From the NCBI GenBank assembly GCA_003165415.1, contig PLUC01000094.1, positions 1 through 39,097 of the forward strand: DNA of 39,097 nucleotides, read 5' to 3'. Source of the DNA: Holophagaceae bacterium. GTDB taxonomy: Bacteria; Acidobacteriota; Holophagae; Holophagales; Holophagaceae. The position numbers and the translations under genes are program-made. Below are positions 8,632-17,745 of the stretch, piece by piece (positions within the stretch are counted from its first letter, which is position 1; every line of letters starts with the position of its first letter). The notes beneath the pieces are model-generated. The model saw only the letters and a list, made by a program, of their open reading frames with translations, did not search any database and was not told the origin of the DNA.

Positions 8632-9565
8632 TCCAGTCCCCGGCGGGCTCGGGCCGGGATATCCGAGAGCAGCCGGCCTGGGCCAGCCAGGAGCGGTACT
8701 TGGCCTCGGTGTAGGTGTTGCCGCCCGGGGTGCCCACCAGCATGTTCAGGGCGAACATCGCGGCGGTGGGCGGCCCGGCCCGGTCCGGATCCAGGATGAA
8801 CTCGCGGATGGCCACCCGGCCGCCGGGCGCCAGGGCCCTGGCGCAGCGGGCCAGGAGGTCCCGGTTCTGGTCCTCGCCGAGCATGTGGCAGATGGCCGAG
8901 ACCAGCACCAGGTCGTAGCCTTCGCCGAAGGGGTCGCTGCGCAGGTCGCCCTCGCGCACCGAAACCCGGTCCTCCAGCCCCGCCTCCCGGATATGCTCCC
9001 GGGCGATGGGCAGCACCGGGCCCAGGTCCAGCACCTCGGCCCGCAGTCCGGGCTCGGCCTGGGCGAAGGCGATGGCGAAGGTGGCCGGACCGCCCCCCAC
9101 GTCCAGCAGCCGCCGCACCCCCCGGTGCCCCACCACGCGCAGGGCGTCGCCGGCGACGGTGCGGGCCCGGGCGTGCATGGCCGCGATGAAGTGCTCCACC
9201 TTGCCCCCGGGAGGGCCGGTCCGGGCGGTGGTACCGGTGCGCACGCACCCGGTCAGGGACGACCAGGTGTCCCACAGGTTCGCCATGTGCAGCATCCCGG
9301 CCCGCTCCCGGCCCAGGGCCGCGGCCGCCTCGGTGCAGCGGAAGCGCTCGCCCTCCTTCACCAGCACGCCCATGCTGGCCAGGGTGTTCAGCAGCATGCC
9401 GGTGGCCCGGGGGTCACAGCCGATGACGGCGGCCACGGCGTCGGCGTTGGCGCCGGCGCCGCAGGCCGGCAGGATATCCAGTTCCATGGCGGTGAGGAGC
9501 ACACGGCTCTCCTGGAAGCCGCGCATGGCCTGGAGCAGATCCGGCAGCGTTCTGGATTCGGTCAT
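8615..9565 (-). CDS. O-methyltransferase, acetylserotonin/hydroxyneurosporene type
   Basis: About 316 residues: an N-terminal winged-helix dimerisation domain (LLTAMELDILPACG, GCDPRATGMLLNTLASMGVL) followed by a Rossmann methyltransferase domain with LLDVGGGPATFAIAFA, VLDLGPVLPIAREHI, and VSVREGDLRSDPFGEGYDLV. This is the Methyltransf_2 architecture of small-molecule O-methyltransferases. The substrate is unknown. The ATG at 9565-9563 is chosen because AGAGGAGGG lies 5 bases before it; an earlier ATG at 9598 has no such site. It sits between priA (3' end 38 bases beyond its start) and the convergent methyltransferase. Confidence 0.88.
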   Translation of the reverse strand: MTESRTLPDLLQAMRGFQESRVLLTAMELDILPACGAGANADAVAAVIGCDPRATGMLLNTLASMGVLVKEGERFRCTEAAAALGRERAGMLHMANLWDTWSSLTGCVRTGTTARTGPPGGKVEHFIAAMHARARTVAGDALRVVGHRGVRRLLDVGGGPATFAIAFAQAEPGLRAEVLDLGPVLPIAREHIREAGLEDRVSVREGDLRSDPFGEGYDLVLVSAICHMLGEDQNRDLLARCARALAPGGRVAIREFILDPDRAGPPTAAMFALNMLVGTPGGNTYTEAKYRSWLAQAGCSRISRPEPAGDWIIGTR

Positions 9566-9602
9566 CGAACCCTCCTCTGAGTGGGTACCGAACAGCATAC
9601 GC

Positions 9603-11894
<2,292 letters not shown>

Positions 11895-11940
11895 CAGGGA
11901 TCATAACTCCAAGAGGCCCGCCGAGCCCGGGCTGCTATGC

Positions 11941-12714
11941 TTGTGGCTACCCACACCCAATGGTGACGCCCTGTCCGACTGCACCGACCGCCGAGGTTTT
12001 CTGCGCGAGACCGCCCTGTTCGGGGCCGGGGCCCTCGCCAGCCAGATGGTCCCGTTCCACGACCCGGCCCTGGTGGCGCAACTGGTTCCCGCCGGCCTTC
12101 CGGCCACGCCCCAGCCGGCCCCGTCCCACGCCGCCGTGCCCCTGCCCGAAGGGCAGACGCCCCAGTTCGAATCGGGCGGCGCCAGGGGGCCGATGGCCGA
12201 GGTCTATCACCATGCCCGGGAGATCCTCAGTCCGCTGTGCCGGGTCTGCCCGCAGTGCGACGGCGTGGCCTGCGCCGGCGAAAACCCCGGCGGCATCGGC
12301 GGCCTGGGCTCGGGGCTCTCGTTCCAGAACAACTTCCACGACCTGCAGCAGGTCAAGCTGAAGATGCGCACGCTCAATGGCACCGGGCCGCTGGACCACA
12401 AGCCCAACACCTCCGCCCGGCTGTTCGGGCACAAGCTGTCCTTCCCCGCCATGGCCGCGCCCATCGGCGGGGTGGCCGGCACCTTCGGAGCCAGGCTGCC
12501 GGACGTGGACTACTTCGAGGCCATCATCGGCGGCTGCGCGGATGCCGGCACCCTGGGCTCCATCGGCGATTCGCCGCAGGATTCCAGGGCCGTGCTGCAG
12601 GCCCGGTTCGACGTCATCGGCCGCCACGCCGGGCGCGCCATCGCCGGCATCAAGCCGCGGCCCCAGGCCAGTTGCCTGGAGCTGATCCGCATGGCCGAAG
12701 CCCAGGGCGCGGCC
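11941..12714 (+). pseudogene. Alpha-hydroxy-acid oxidising protein, 5' half only
   Basis: The frame encodes the first ~255 residues of an FMN-dependent alpha-hydroxy-acid dehydrogenase/oxidase-like protein. A Tat-like signal (DRRGFLRETALFGAGALA) is followed by CRVCPQCDGVACAGENPGG, FPAMAAPIGGVAGTFGAR and GIKPRPQASCLELIRMAEAQG, which is family sequence up to the middle of the barrel. At about 12701-12714 the family sequence stops and the frame continues, out of sense, through the antisense of a response-regulator gene to 12912. The FMN-binding and catalytic C-terminal half is missing. No in-frame ATG precedes the signal; TTG at 11941 or a CTG are the only candidates, and the nearest ATG (11960) is in another frame, so the start may also be damaged. 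A TATGCT just upstream (11936-11941) could be a -10 box. Confidence 0.8.
12701..12714. other. Probable deletion junction joining two truncated genes tail to tail
   Basis: The 14 bases cccagggcgcggcc fit both reading frames: as AQGAA at the break of the oxidase (plus) and as LAAPW of the receiver domain (minus). To the left the DNA is oxidase, to the right response regulator. Both genes lose their 3' parts here, as expected if the segment between two convergent genes was deleted through a short shared sequence. This is inference from the two broken families. Confidence 0.6.
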
Positions 12715-12854
12715 AGGGCCTCGGCCATGGCCGCGGCGGTCTGCACCCGCACCGGCTCCAACCGGAACCCGCCCCGGCGCAGTTCCAGCATCACCAGTTC
12801 GGCGTCGTCCGGGGAATCCTCCACCAGCAGGACCCTGAGGGGCGCGGACATCAC
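12701..12854 (-). pseudogene. Response regulator receiver domain, 5' third only
   Basis: From the ATG at 12854 the minus strand reads MMSAPLRVLLVEDSPDDAEL and RVQTAAAMAEALAAPW, which is the first ~47 residues of a CheY-type receiver domain. The acidic pair before the phosphorylation site is present (VEDSPDD), but the Asp-bearing strand, which should come directly after the ...AAPW stretch, is absent: the sequence runs into the antisense of the oxidase fragment and stays open to 12510. The ATG overlaps the TGA of the upstream receiver gene (ATGA), so this was the second gene of a two-regulator operon, perhaps once followed by a sensor kinase. Confidence 0.75.
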
Positions 12855-13276
12855 GGGTTCGGCACGTTCAGCAGCAGCCAGTACAGCCCCAGGAATCGCA
12901 CCGCTTCGGTGAAAGCCTCGAAGCCCACGGGCTTCTGCACGTAGCTGTTGGCGCCCAGCTCGCAGCTGGCGACGATGTCCCGCTCCTCCCGGGAGGTGGT
13001 CATGATCACCACCGGCAGCCGGGCGGTGCTGGGGTCGGCGCGGATCCGCCTCAGCACGTCCAGCCCGTCCAGGCGGGGCAGTTTCAGGTCCAGCAGCACC
13101 ACGGACGGCATCCGGCCGGCGGGCCGTTTCGGGGTACCGTACAGCAGCTCCAGTGCCTCCACCCCGTCCTGGGCCACCAGCACTTCGTTGGCGATGTGGT
13201 GGTTGTTCAGCACGCGCAGGGTGAGTTCCACATCGTCGGGGTTGTCTTCCACCAGGAGAATGATCGGCTTGTCCAT
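12851..13276 (-). CDS. Single-domain response regulator, CheY/Rcp1-like
   Basis: A 141-residue lone receiver domain with no output domain. Residues LLVEDNPDD (Glu10-Asp11 acidic pair), VVLLDLKLPRLDG with the phosphoacceptor Asp63, MTTS at 93-95 region, and YVQKPV with Lys115 are all in place. The longer segment ALELLYGTPKRPAG between strands and the pattern as a whole are like Rcp1, the partner of phytochrome-type kinases. The ATG at 13276 is preferred to one ten codons earlier because GGAAGG lies 6 bases before it. Its TGA overlaps the start of a second, truncated receiver gene. No kinase gene is present nearby. Confidence 0.9.
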   Translation of the reverse strand: MDKPIILLVEDNPDDVELTLRVLNNHHIANEVLVAQDGVEALELLYGTPKRPAGRMPSVVLLDLKLPRLDGLDVLRRIRADPSTARLPVVIMTTSREERDIVASCELGANSYVQKPVGFEAFTEAVRFLGLYWLLLNVPNP

Positions 13277-13388
13277 GGGGGGCCTTCCACCGCTGGGTCT
13301 CCCCATGCGTTAGTTATTTGCAAATTCAGAGATTACCTAGACTTCACCACGGATTTTTCAGAGTACACACCTGTAGGGCTCGAGCGTC

Positions 13389-13424
13389 GATTTTTTAAAT
13401 TTGTCAAATTCAAATTAAAAAATC
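13389..13424. terminator. AT-rich inverted repeat between nadC and the response regulator
   Basis: A run of 15 bases (gattttttaaatttg) is followed after a 7-base loop by its near-exact reverse complement (caaattaaaaaatc). The whole 13307-13435 stretch is an AT-rich island in GC-rich DNA. It lies just after the nadC stop and before the receiver gene, so it could end nadC transcription or hold the regulator promoter. The stem is weak for a terminator because it has almost no GC pairs. Confidence 0.4.
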
Positions 13425-13441
13425 AATCCCCGGGCTTGCGC

Positions 13442-14293
13442 CTACGGGGCCAGCCTGAGGCTGAGGTCCGCGGCGGGGGCGCTGTGGGTGAGGGCGCCCA
13501 CGCTGAGGTAGTCCACCCCGGTTTCGGCCACGGCCCGGGCCCGTTCCAGGGTCAGGTTGCCGCTGGCCTCCAGGAACACCCCGCTCCCCGCCGCCCGGCG
13601 CATGGCCACGGCCTCCCGCATCAGCTCCAGGTCCATGTTGTCCAGGAGCACCCCGTCGATCCCCGGGATCCCCAGCGCCTGGGCGAGCTGGTCCAGGGTC
13701 TCCACCTCCACCTCAATCCGCACCAGGCAGGGAGCCGTCCTCCGGGCGCCCTGCACCGCGGGCAGGATGCCGCCGGCGGCGGCGATGTGGTTCTCCTTCA
13801 GCAGCACCCCGTCGCCCAGGGTGAGCCGGTGGTTGCCGCCGCCGCCGCAGCGCACCGCGTACTTCTCCAGCAGCTTCAGGCCCGGCGTGGTCTTGCGGGT
13901 GTCCAGGATGCGGGCGCCGGTGCCCGCCACCGCGTCCACGAAGGCCCGGGTGAGGGTGGCGGTGCCGGAGAGGCGCTGGAGCAGGTTCAGCATCACCCGC
14001 TCGCACATGAGGATGGCGCGGCTGGAGCCCTGGATGGCCAGCACCGGGCAGCCGCAGGGCACCCGGTCGCCGTCCTGGACCAGGGCCCGGGCCTCCAGGG
14101 CCGGATCCACCGCGCGGAACACCTCCACCGCCACCGGCAGCCCCGCCAGCACCAGGTCCGCTTTTGCCACCACCGAGCCGGTCATGGCCCGGTCCGGCAC
14201 CGAGGCGGTGGTCCAGTCCTGGGTGCCCCAGTCCTCCTTGAGGAAGGCGCGGACGGCGTCCAGGTAGGTCAGGGGATGGGGCGGGTTGAACAT
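13442..14293 (-). CDS. nadC: Carboxylating nicotinate-nucleotide diphosphorylase (quinolinate phosphoribosyltransferase)
   Basis: A 283-residue NadC, which converts quinolinate and PRPP to nicotinate mononucleotide, CO2 and diphosphate in de novo NAD synthesis. Typical signatures are KEDWGTQDWTT near the N-terminus, VMLNLLQRLSGTATLTRAFV, LDTRKTTPGLKLLEKYAV, CGGGGNHRLTLGDGVLLKEN, VEVETLDQLAQAL, and the C-terminal VDYLSVGALTHSAPAADLSL. The gene has no ribosome site; instead a -10-like box sits only 9 bases before the ATG, so the transcript may be leaderless. It follows the HIT gene at a 15-base distance. nadA and nadB are not in the window. Confidence 0.96.
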   Translation of the reverse strand: MFNPPHPLTYLDAVRAFLKEDWGTQDWTTASVPDRAMTGSVVAKADLVLAGLPVAVEVFRAVDPALEARALVQDGDRVPCGCPVLAIQGSSRAILMCERVMLNLLQRLSGTATLTRAFVDAVAGTGARILDTRKTTPGLKLLEKYAVRCGGGGNHRLTLGDGVLLKENHIAAAGGILPAVQGARRTAPCLVRIEVEVETLDQLAQALGIPGIDGVLLDNMDLELMREAVAMRRAAGSGVFLEASGNLTLERARAVAETGVDYLSVGALTHSAPAADLSLRLAP

Positions 14294-14302
14294 GGTGGCC
14301 CG

Positions 14303-14311
14303 ATTGTATCA
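14303..14311 (-). promoter_or_regulatory. Extended -10 box of nadC, likely leaderless start
   Basis: Read on the minus strand, TGATACAAT (TGn plus TACAAT) ends 9 bases before the nadC ATG and overlaps the stop of the HIT gene. No purine-rich ribosome site lies between. Transcription from this box would begin at or next to the ATG. No good -35 is seen, as is common with extended -10 promoters. Confidence 0.4.
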
Positions 14312-14659
14312 GGCCATCCGCCCGCCCATGGGCGCGCCGCCCAGCAGGTGGAAATGCAGGTGGTGGACCGTCTGCCCCGCGTCCGGCCCGCAGTTGGCCA
14401 CCAGCCGGTAGCCGCTGGCGGCGATCCCCATCCTGCCGGCCAGGTCCCGGGCCACCAGGGCGATCCGGCCGATCACCGGGGCCAGGTCCGCAGTCAGGTC
14501 GTTGAGGCCCGCACAGTGGACCCTGGGCACCAGCACGATGTGCACCGGCACCTGGGGCGCGATGTCCCTGAAGGCCACCATCTCCTCGTCCTCGTGGACG
14601 ATGGCCGAGGGGATCTGCTTGGCGGCGATCTTGCAGAACAGGCAGTTGGGATCGGTCAT
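14309..14659 (-). CDS. HIT family (histidine triad) nucleotide-binding protein
   Basis: A 116-residue HinT-like protein. It begins with DPNCLFCKIAAKQIPSAIVH, where the two Cys of the CxxC belong to the zinc site seen in many HinT proteins, and near the C-terminus has the triad VHHLHFHLLGG. HinT enzymes hydrolyse purine nucleoside phosphoramidates and aminoacyl-adenylates. The length matches the family. The downstream neighbour is nadC. The ATG at 14659 is preceded by AAGGAG-like bases (tcaaggagtcagcc), which supports the start. Confidence 0.93.
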   Translation of the reverse strand: MTDPNCLFCKIAAKQIPSAIVHEDEEMVAFRDIAPQVPVHIVLVPRVHCAGLNDLTADLAPVIGRIALVARDLAGRMGIAASGYRLVANCGPDAGQTVHHLHFHLLGGAPMGGRMA

Positions 14660-14680
14660 GGCTGACTCCTTGAAGCCACC

Positions 14681-15613
14681 TTAGACCCAAAGGGCCCGCG
14701 GGATCCAGCGCCAGTGTTCGGCCCGGAGCCGGGGATCCAGCGGGCGGATCATGGGCACCGAATCCAGCCGGTCCGCGCGGTCCTCCAGGAGGATCCCGGG
14801 CCAGGGCCGGTCCGCCGGGGTCTTCCAGAGCAGGGTCCAGGGCAGGCCGGCGGCGTGGGCCGCCCGCCGGGCGCAGGTGAGCAGGGCTTCCGCCTCGGGT
14901 CCCGGGGCGTGGAACAGCAGGATGGTCAGATGGCCTTCCCGGAAATCCGCGGACCACAGCACCGCGGACGAGCCGATCCTGGCGCCGCAGGCGGTTGGCC
15001 GGGGCCGTCCCAGGAGCTCCGAGAAGATCCGCTCCCGCTCCAGGTGCCAGTCGATCTGGGCCGGCGCCGGCAGGATGGCGAAGGGGTCCGCCGGCAGCGG
15101 GATCCAGGCCAGGGCCTGGGCCGCCCGGGACTCCGGGAACAGTTCGTCCACCCCCTCCCCCGGGTCGCCGGGCAGGGACGGGAACCTCAGGGTCGGCGCC
15201 GGCCTGGCGGCGAACCCGGACTTTTCGTAGATGTGCAGGGCCACGTCGGAGAACAGGATCATGGCCTGGGCGTCCCCGGTGCCGGCCAGGCACTCCCCGA
15301 GCCTGGACAGCAGCTCGGCGGCGTAGCCTTTGCGGCGCTTGTCCGGCTCGGTGTAGACGCTGGCGATGGCGTAGCTGTGCCCTGGAGCCCCTTCGATCCG
15401 GCTGGGCATCCGGTAGGTCTCGCAGCTGGACAGCACTTCCCCCCCTTCGGCGCACAGCAGCCACCCGCGCAGGACCTCCCGGGACCAGCCGTGGCCGCGC
15501 AGCCGCCGTTCCAGAGCCTGGTAGCGCTCCACGGCCAGGGGCCCGCCCCAGGCCTCGTGGGTGGCCCGGTCCCGCTCGCTGCTCATCTCAGGGGTGGCCT
15601 GGACCAGGATCAA
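14681..15613 (-). CDS. GNAT family N-acetyltransferase, LYC1-like
   Basis: A 310-residue protein with an N-terminal GNAT domain. The acetyl-CoA binding segment is IASVYTEPDKRRKGYAAELL (about residues 88-107), followed by MILFSDVALHIYEKSGF, the usual beta-alpha-beta end of the domain. The C-terminal ~150 residues, ending RAEHWRWIPRALWV, resemble the extra domain of the fungal LYC1 lysine acetyltransferase family rather than ordinary bacterial GNATs. The substrate is not known. The gene is divergent from trmL with only 35 bases between the starts. Confidence 0.8.
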   Translation of the reverse strand: MILVQATPEMSSERDRATHEAWGGPLAVERYQALERRLRGHGWSREVLRGWLLCAEGGEVLSSCETYRMPSRIEGAPGHSYAIASVYTEPDKRRKGYAAELLSRLGECLAGTGDAQAMILFSDVALHIYEKSGFAARPAPTLRFPSLPGDPGEGVDELFPESRAAQALAWIPLPADPFAILPAPAQIDWHLERERIFSELLGRPRPTACGARIGSSAVLWSADFREGHLTILLFHAPGPEAEALLTCARRAAHAAGLPWTLLWKTPADRPWPGILLEDRADRLDSVPMIRPLDPRLRAEHWRWIPRALWV

Positions 15614-15634
15614 GGGTGTCCTCCGCGCCCATGG

Positions 15635-15640
15635 TATAGA
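15635..15640 (+). promoter_or_regulatory. -10-like box of trmL
   Basis: TATAGA stands 8 bases before the trmL ATG, in a 35-base gap between divergent genes and with no ribosome site after it. Transcription would begin at or beside the start codon, giving a leaderless mRNA. No clear -35 was found. Confidence 0.35.
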
Positions 15641-15648
15641 ATCCAGCC

Positions 15649-16107
15649 ATGGCCTTCCACATCATCCTCCACCAGCCCGAGATCCCCCAGAACACCGGAA
15701 GCATCGGCCGTCTCTGCGTCTCCACCGGGACCCAGCTGCACCTGGTCCACCCCCTGGGCTTCGACACCTCGGACTACTACCTGCGCCGGGCCGGCCTGGA
15801 CTACTGGGAGCACCTCAACCCCACCCACTACTCCGACTGGGAGGACTTCCTGGCCCGCAACCCGGCCAGCCGGCTGTGGTTCTTCACAACCAGGGGCGAA
15901 CGCCGGCACACGGACGTGCGCTGGCAGGACGGGGACGGCCTAGTGCTGGGACGGGAAACGGCCGGGCTGCCCGAATCGATCCTGGAAACCAACCCGGACT
16001 CGCTGGTGAAGATCCCCATGCCCGGGGACTTCCACCGCAGCCTGAACCTGGCCCAGGCGGCGGCGGTGGGGCTGTACGAGGCCTTGCGCCAGACGCGGGG
16101 CTGGTGA
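15649..16107 (+). CDS. trmL: tRNA (cytidine/uridine-2'-O)-methyltransferase TrmL
   Basis: A 152-residue SPOUT methyltransferase that 2'-O-methylates the wobble nucleotide 34 of certain leucine tRNAs. Family marks are the N-terminal LHQPEIPQNTGSIGRLC, VHPLGFDTSDYYLRRAGLDY, and the trefoil-knot SAM-binding parts LVLGRETAGLPES, VKIPMPGDFHRSLNLA and QAAAVGLYEAL. Length matches TrmL (about 155). It stands alone on the plus strand, converging on the Uma2-like gene across a stem-loop. Start at ATG 15649, with a promoter-like box very close by. Confidence 0.95.
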   Translation: MAFHIILHQPEIPQNTGSIGRLCVSTGTQLHLVHPLGFDTSDYYLRRAGLDYWEHLNPTHYSDWEDFLARNPASRLWFFTTRGERRHTDVRWQDGDGLVLGRETAGLPESILETNPDSLVKIPMPGDFHRSLNLAQAAAVGLYEALRQTRGW

Positions 16108-16146
16108 GCTAGCACCGTTGGATTGCGTCTTGATCAGGCATTCGGC

Positions 16147-16196
16147 TTGGCACAAGCAGCCTTAAGGTCGTCAGCGACCTAACGGCTGCTAGCCAA
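16147..16196. terminator. Long bulged stem-loop between convergent trmL and Uma2 genes
   Basis: The arms TTGGC..AGCAGCC..GGTCG and CGACC..GGCTGCT.GCCAA pair with small bulges around a short loop. It lies about 40 bases after trmL and takes in the stop codon of the Uma2-like gene. It could act as a two-way terminator, but no T-run follows on either strand, so a repeat element is the other possibility. Confidence 0.5.
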
Positions 16197-16731
16197 GAAG
16201 CACGGACAGTTTCCCGCTGAGCAGTGCCACCATCGAGCCCCACTCGATGCGCGCCGCCTCCACATAGACCCCGCCGGCCAGGCGCAGCATAACCCCGACC
16301 CGCTCGTCCGGATCGACAATCAGGTATTCCGGCACCCCCGCCGATTCGTAAAGCCACCGTTTCCGGGTCACATCCTTGCTGGCCGTGCGCGGGCTGAGGA
16401 TCTCTACCACCAGGTCGGGCGCGCCCTCAATGCCGCGCTCGGATTTTTTCGCGGGGTCGCAAACCACCACCAGATCTGGCTGCACCACAGCTTCGCCCAG
16501 GTAGACGTCCAAGGGAGCAGCCAGGACTGTGCAGTCCCCCCCGGACTTGTTTTTCGCATCTTCCAGGGCAATGCCGATAGCAATGTGCAGTTTGGATGAG
16601 ATGAGCTGGTGCTCCAGGTTCGGCGCGGGGGTCATGTCGAAGGCGACCCCGTTGATGAGCTCCCAGCGCCCCTCCCAGCCCTTCCAGTCTTCGAGGGTGT
16701 AGCCGGGATGTTTGAGCAGCGGAAGGTTCAT
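16189..16731 (-). CDS. Uma2 family endonuclease-like protein (DUF820)
   Basis: About 180 residues of the Uma2/DUF820 family, which has a PD-(D/E)xK nuclease-like fold. The family features are YTLEDWKGWEGRWELINGVA, EHQLISSKLHIAIGIAL, VVQPDLVVVCDP with the conserved Asp, APDLVVEILSPRTASKDVTR with the Glu, and KRWLYESAGVPEYLIVDPDE. Its cellular role is unknown; such genes are numerous in cyanobacteria, Chloroflexi and Acidobacteriota and often move between genomes. The ATG at 16731 is chosen over one 15 codons upstream because GGAGG lies 8 bases before it. Its codon usage is less GC-biased than its neighbours (KKSERG, DAKNKSGG stretch), which may reflect recent gain. Confidence 0.88.
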   Translation of the reverse strand: MNLPLLKHPGYTLEDWKGWEGRWELINGVAFDMTPAPNLEHQLISSKLHIAIGIALEDAKNKSGGDCTVLAAPLDVYLGEAVVQPDLVVVCDPAKKSERGIEGAPDLVVEILSPRTASKDVTRKRWLYESAGVPEYLIVDPDERVGVMLRLAGGVYVEAARIEWGSMVALLSGKLSVLLG

Positions 16732-16794
16732 GGCGCCAGCCTCCGTGTCCCAGATTATCAGTTCACCCGCGTCCAAAGATAAGGAGCTGCACCA

Positions 16795-17745
16795 TCAAGA
16801 CCAAGGGCACTCCGAAGTCACCTGCATCCGGAAGGCCCTCCGTTCCACGGTCAGCTCGGCCCGGTCCCGGGGCGGGGCGGGCTCGCCGTCCATGTGCCAG
16901 GGCATGACCGCGTCCAGGCGCACCACGGCGCTGAGGATCCGGCCCTGACGCCGCAGGGAGGTCCGGCCCCCCTCCCGGAACAGCTGCGGCACCTGGGACA
17001 CCATGTCCCAGACGCCGGGGCGGCGCAGCCGCACCCAGTCCAGGGCGCCGTCGGTGGGATCGGCGCCGGGGGCGATCCACAGGCCGGAACCGTACTGGGG
17101 CAGGTTGGCGAAGCACAGGCTCCAGGCGGTCTCGGGCAGGTCGGCTTCCGGCCCCCGCCAGGCGGCCCGCAGCCGGTCCATGCGGCCCAGGGGCTGTGCA
17201 ACTGCGGCCGGGACGGCGTCCCAGCCCAGCCCCACATCGGACTGCCGGCGCCAGAGGCGCAGCGAGGCCGCGGCGTAGGTGCTGAAGCCCCGGCCCTTGG
17301 CGCCGTCGAACACGGCGGCCACCGCCGCTTCGAACCCGGTGCCGCACAAGTTCAGGAACGGCTCCCCGTCCAGGCGGGGCAGGTCCATCGCCAGCGGGTG
17401 GCCTTCCAGCAGGCGAATCACCGCCCATGCGGGATCCAGGGGCGTGCGCAGGCCCCGGACCAGGCCGTTGCCCGATCCGCCCGGCACCGCGGCCAGGGCC
17501 ACGGGACAGCCGGCGCGCACCAGCGCCCGGCCGGCGTGGTGCAGGGTGCCGTCGCCGCCCCACACCAGCAGCGGCCCCCCCGAGGCTTTGGCCATCTCGA
17601 TGGTGGGGGCATAGTCGAAGGGCGGCTCCAGCCGCACGGTCCGCACCCACTCCCGGTACTGCGTCGGCAGGCGGGCCATAAGCGCCGCCACATCCATCTC
17701 ATGGGGCCCGGAGCTGGGGTTGAAGACCAGCGGGACCGGCCTCAT
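16795..17745 (-). CDS. Diacylglycerol kinase-like lipid kinase
   Basis: A 316-residue protein of the diacylglycerol kinase catalytic family (DgkB/YegS/LCB5 type). It opens MRPVPLVFNPSSG, has the nucleotide-binding GGPLLVWGGDGTLHHAG (GGDGT motif) and VALAAVPGGSGNGLVRGL, and the C-terminal lobe with FLNLCGTGFEAAVAAVF, ANLPQYGSGLWIAPGADPTD and MPWHMDGEPAP. These enzymes phosphorylate diacylglycerol, sphingoid bases or related lipids. The ATG at 17745-17743 overlaps the stop of the pseudouridine synthase gene (ATGA), so the two are coupled. The lipid substrate is not predictable. Confidence 0.92.
   Translation of the reverse strand: MRPVPLVFNPSSGPHEMDVAALMARLPTQYREWVRTVRLEPPFDYAPTIEMAKASGGPLLVWGGDGTLHHAGRALVRAGCPVALAAVPGGSGNGLVRGLRTPLDPAWAVIRLLEGHPLAMDLPRLDGEPFLNLCGTGFEAAVAAVFDGAKGRGFSTYAAASLRLWRRQSDVGLGWDAVPAAVAQPLGRMDRLRAAWRGPEADLPETAWSLCFANLPQYGSGLWIAPGADPTDGALDWVRLRRPGVWDMVSQVPQLFREGGRTSLRRQGRILSAVVRLDAVMPWHMDGEPAPPRDRAELTVERRAFRMQVTSECPWS

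Noticed and set aside
12510-12700. The response regulator frame continuing to 12510
   Set aside because: The frame stays open, but beyond 12701 it is the antisense of the oxidase fragment and lacks receiver-domain motifs.
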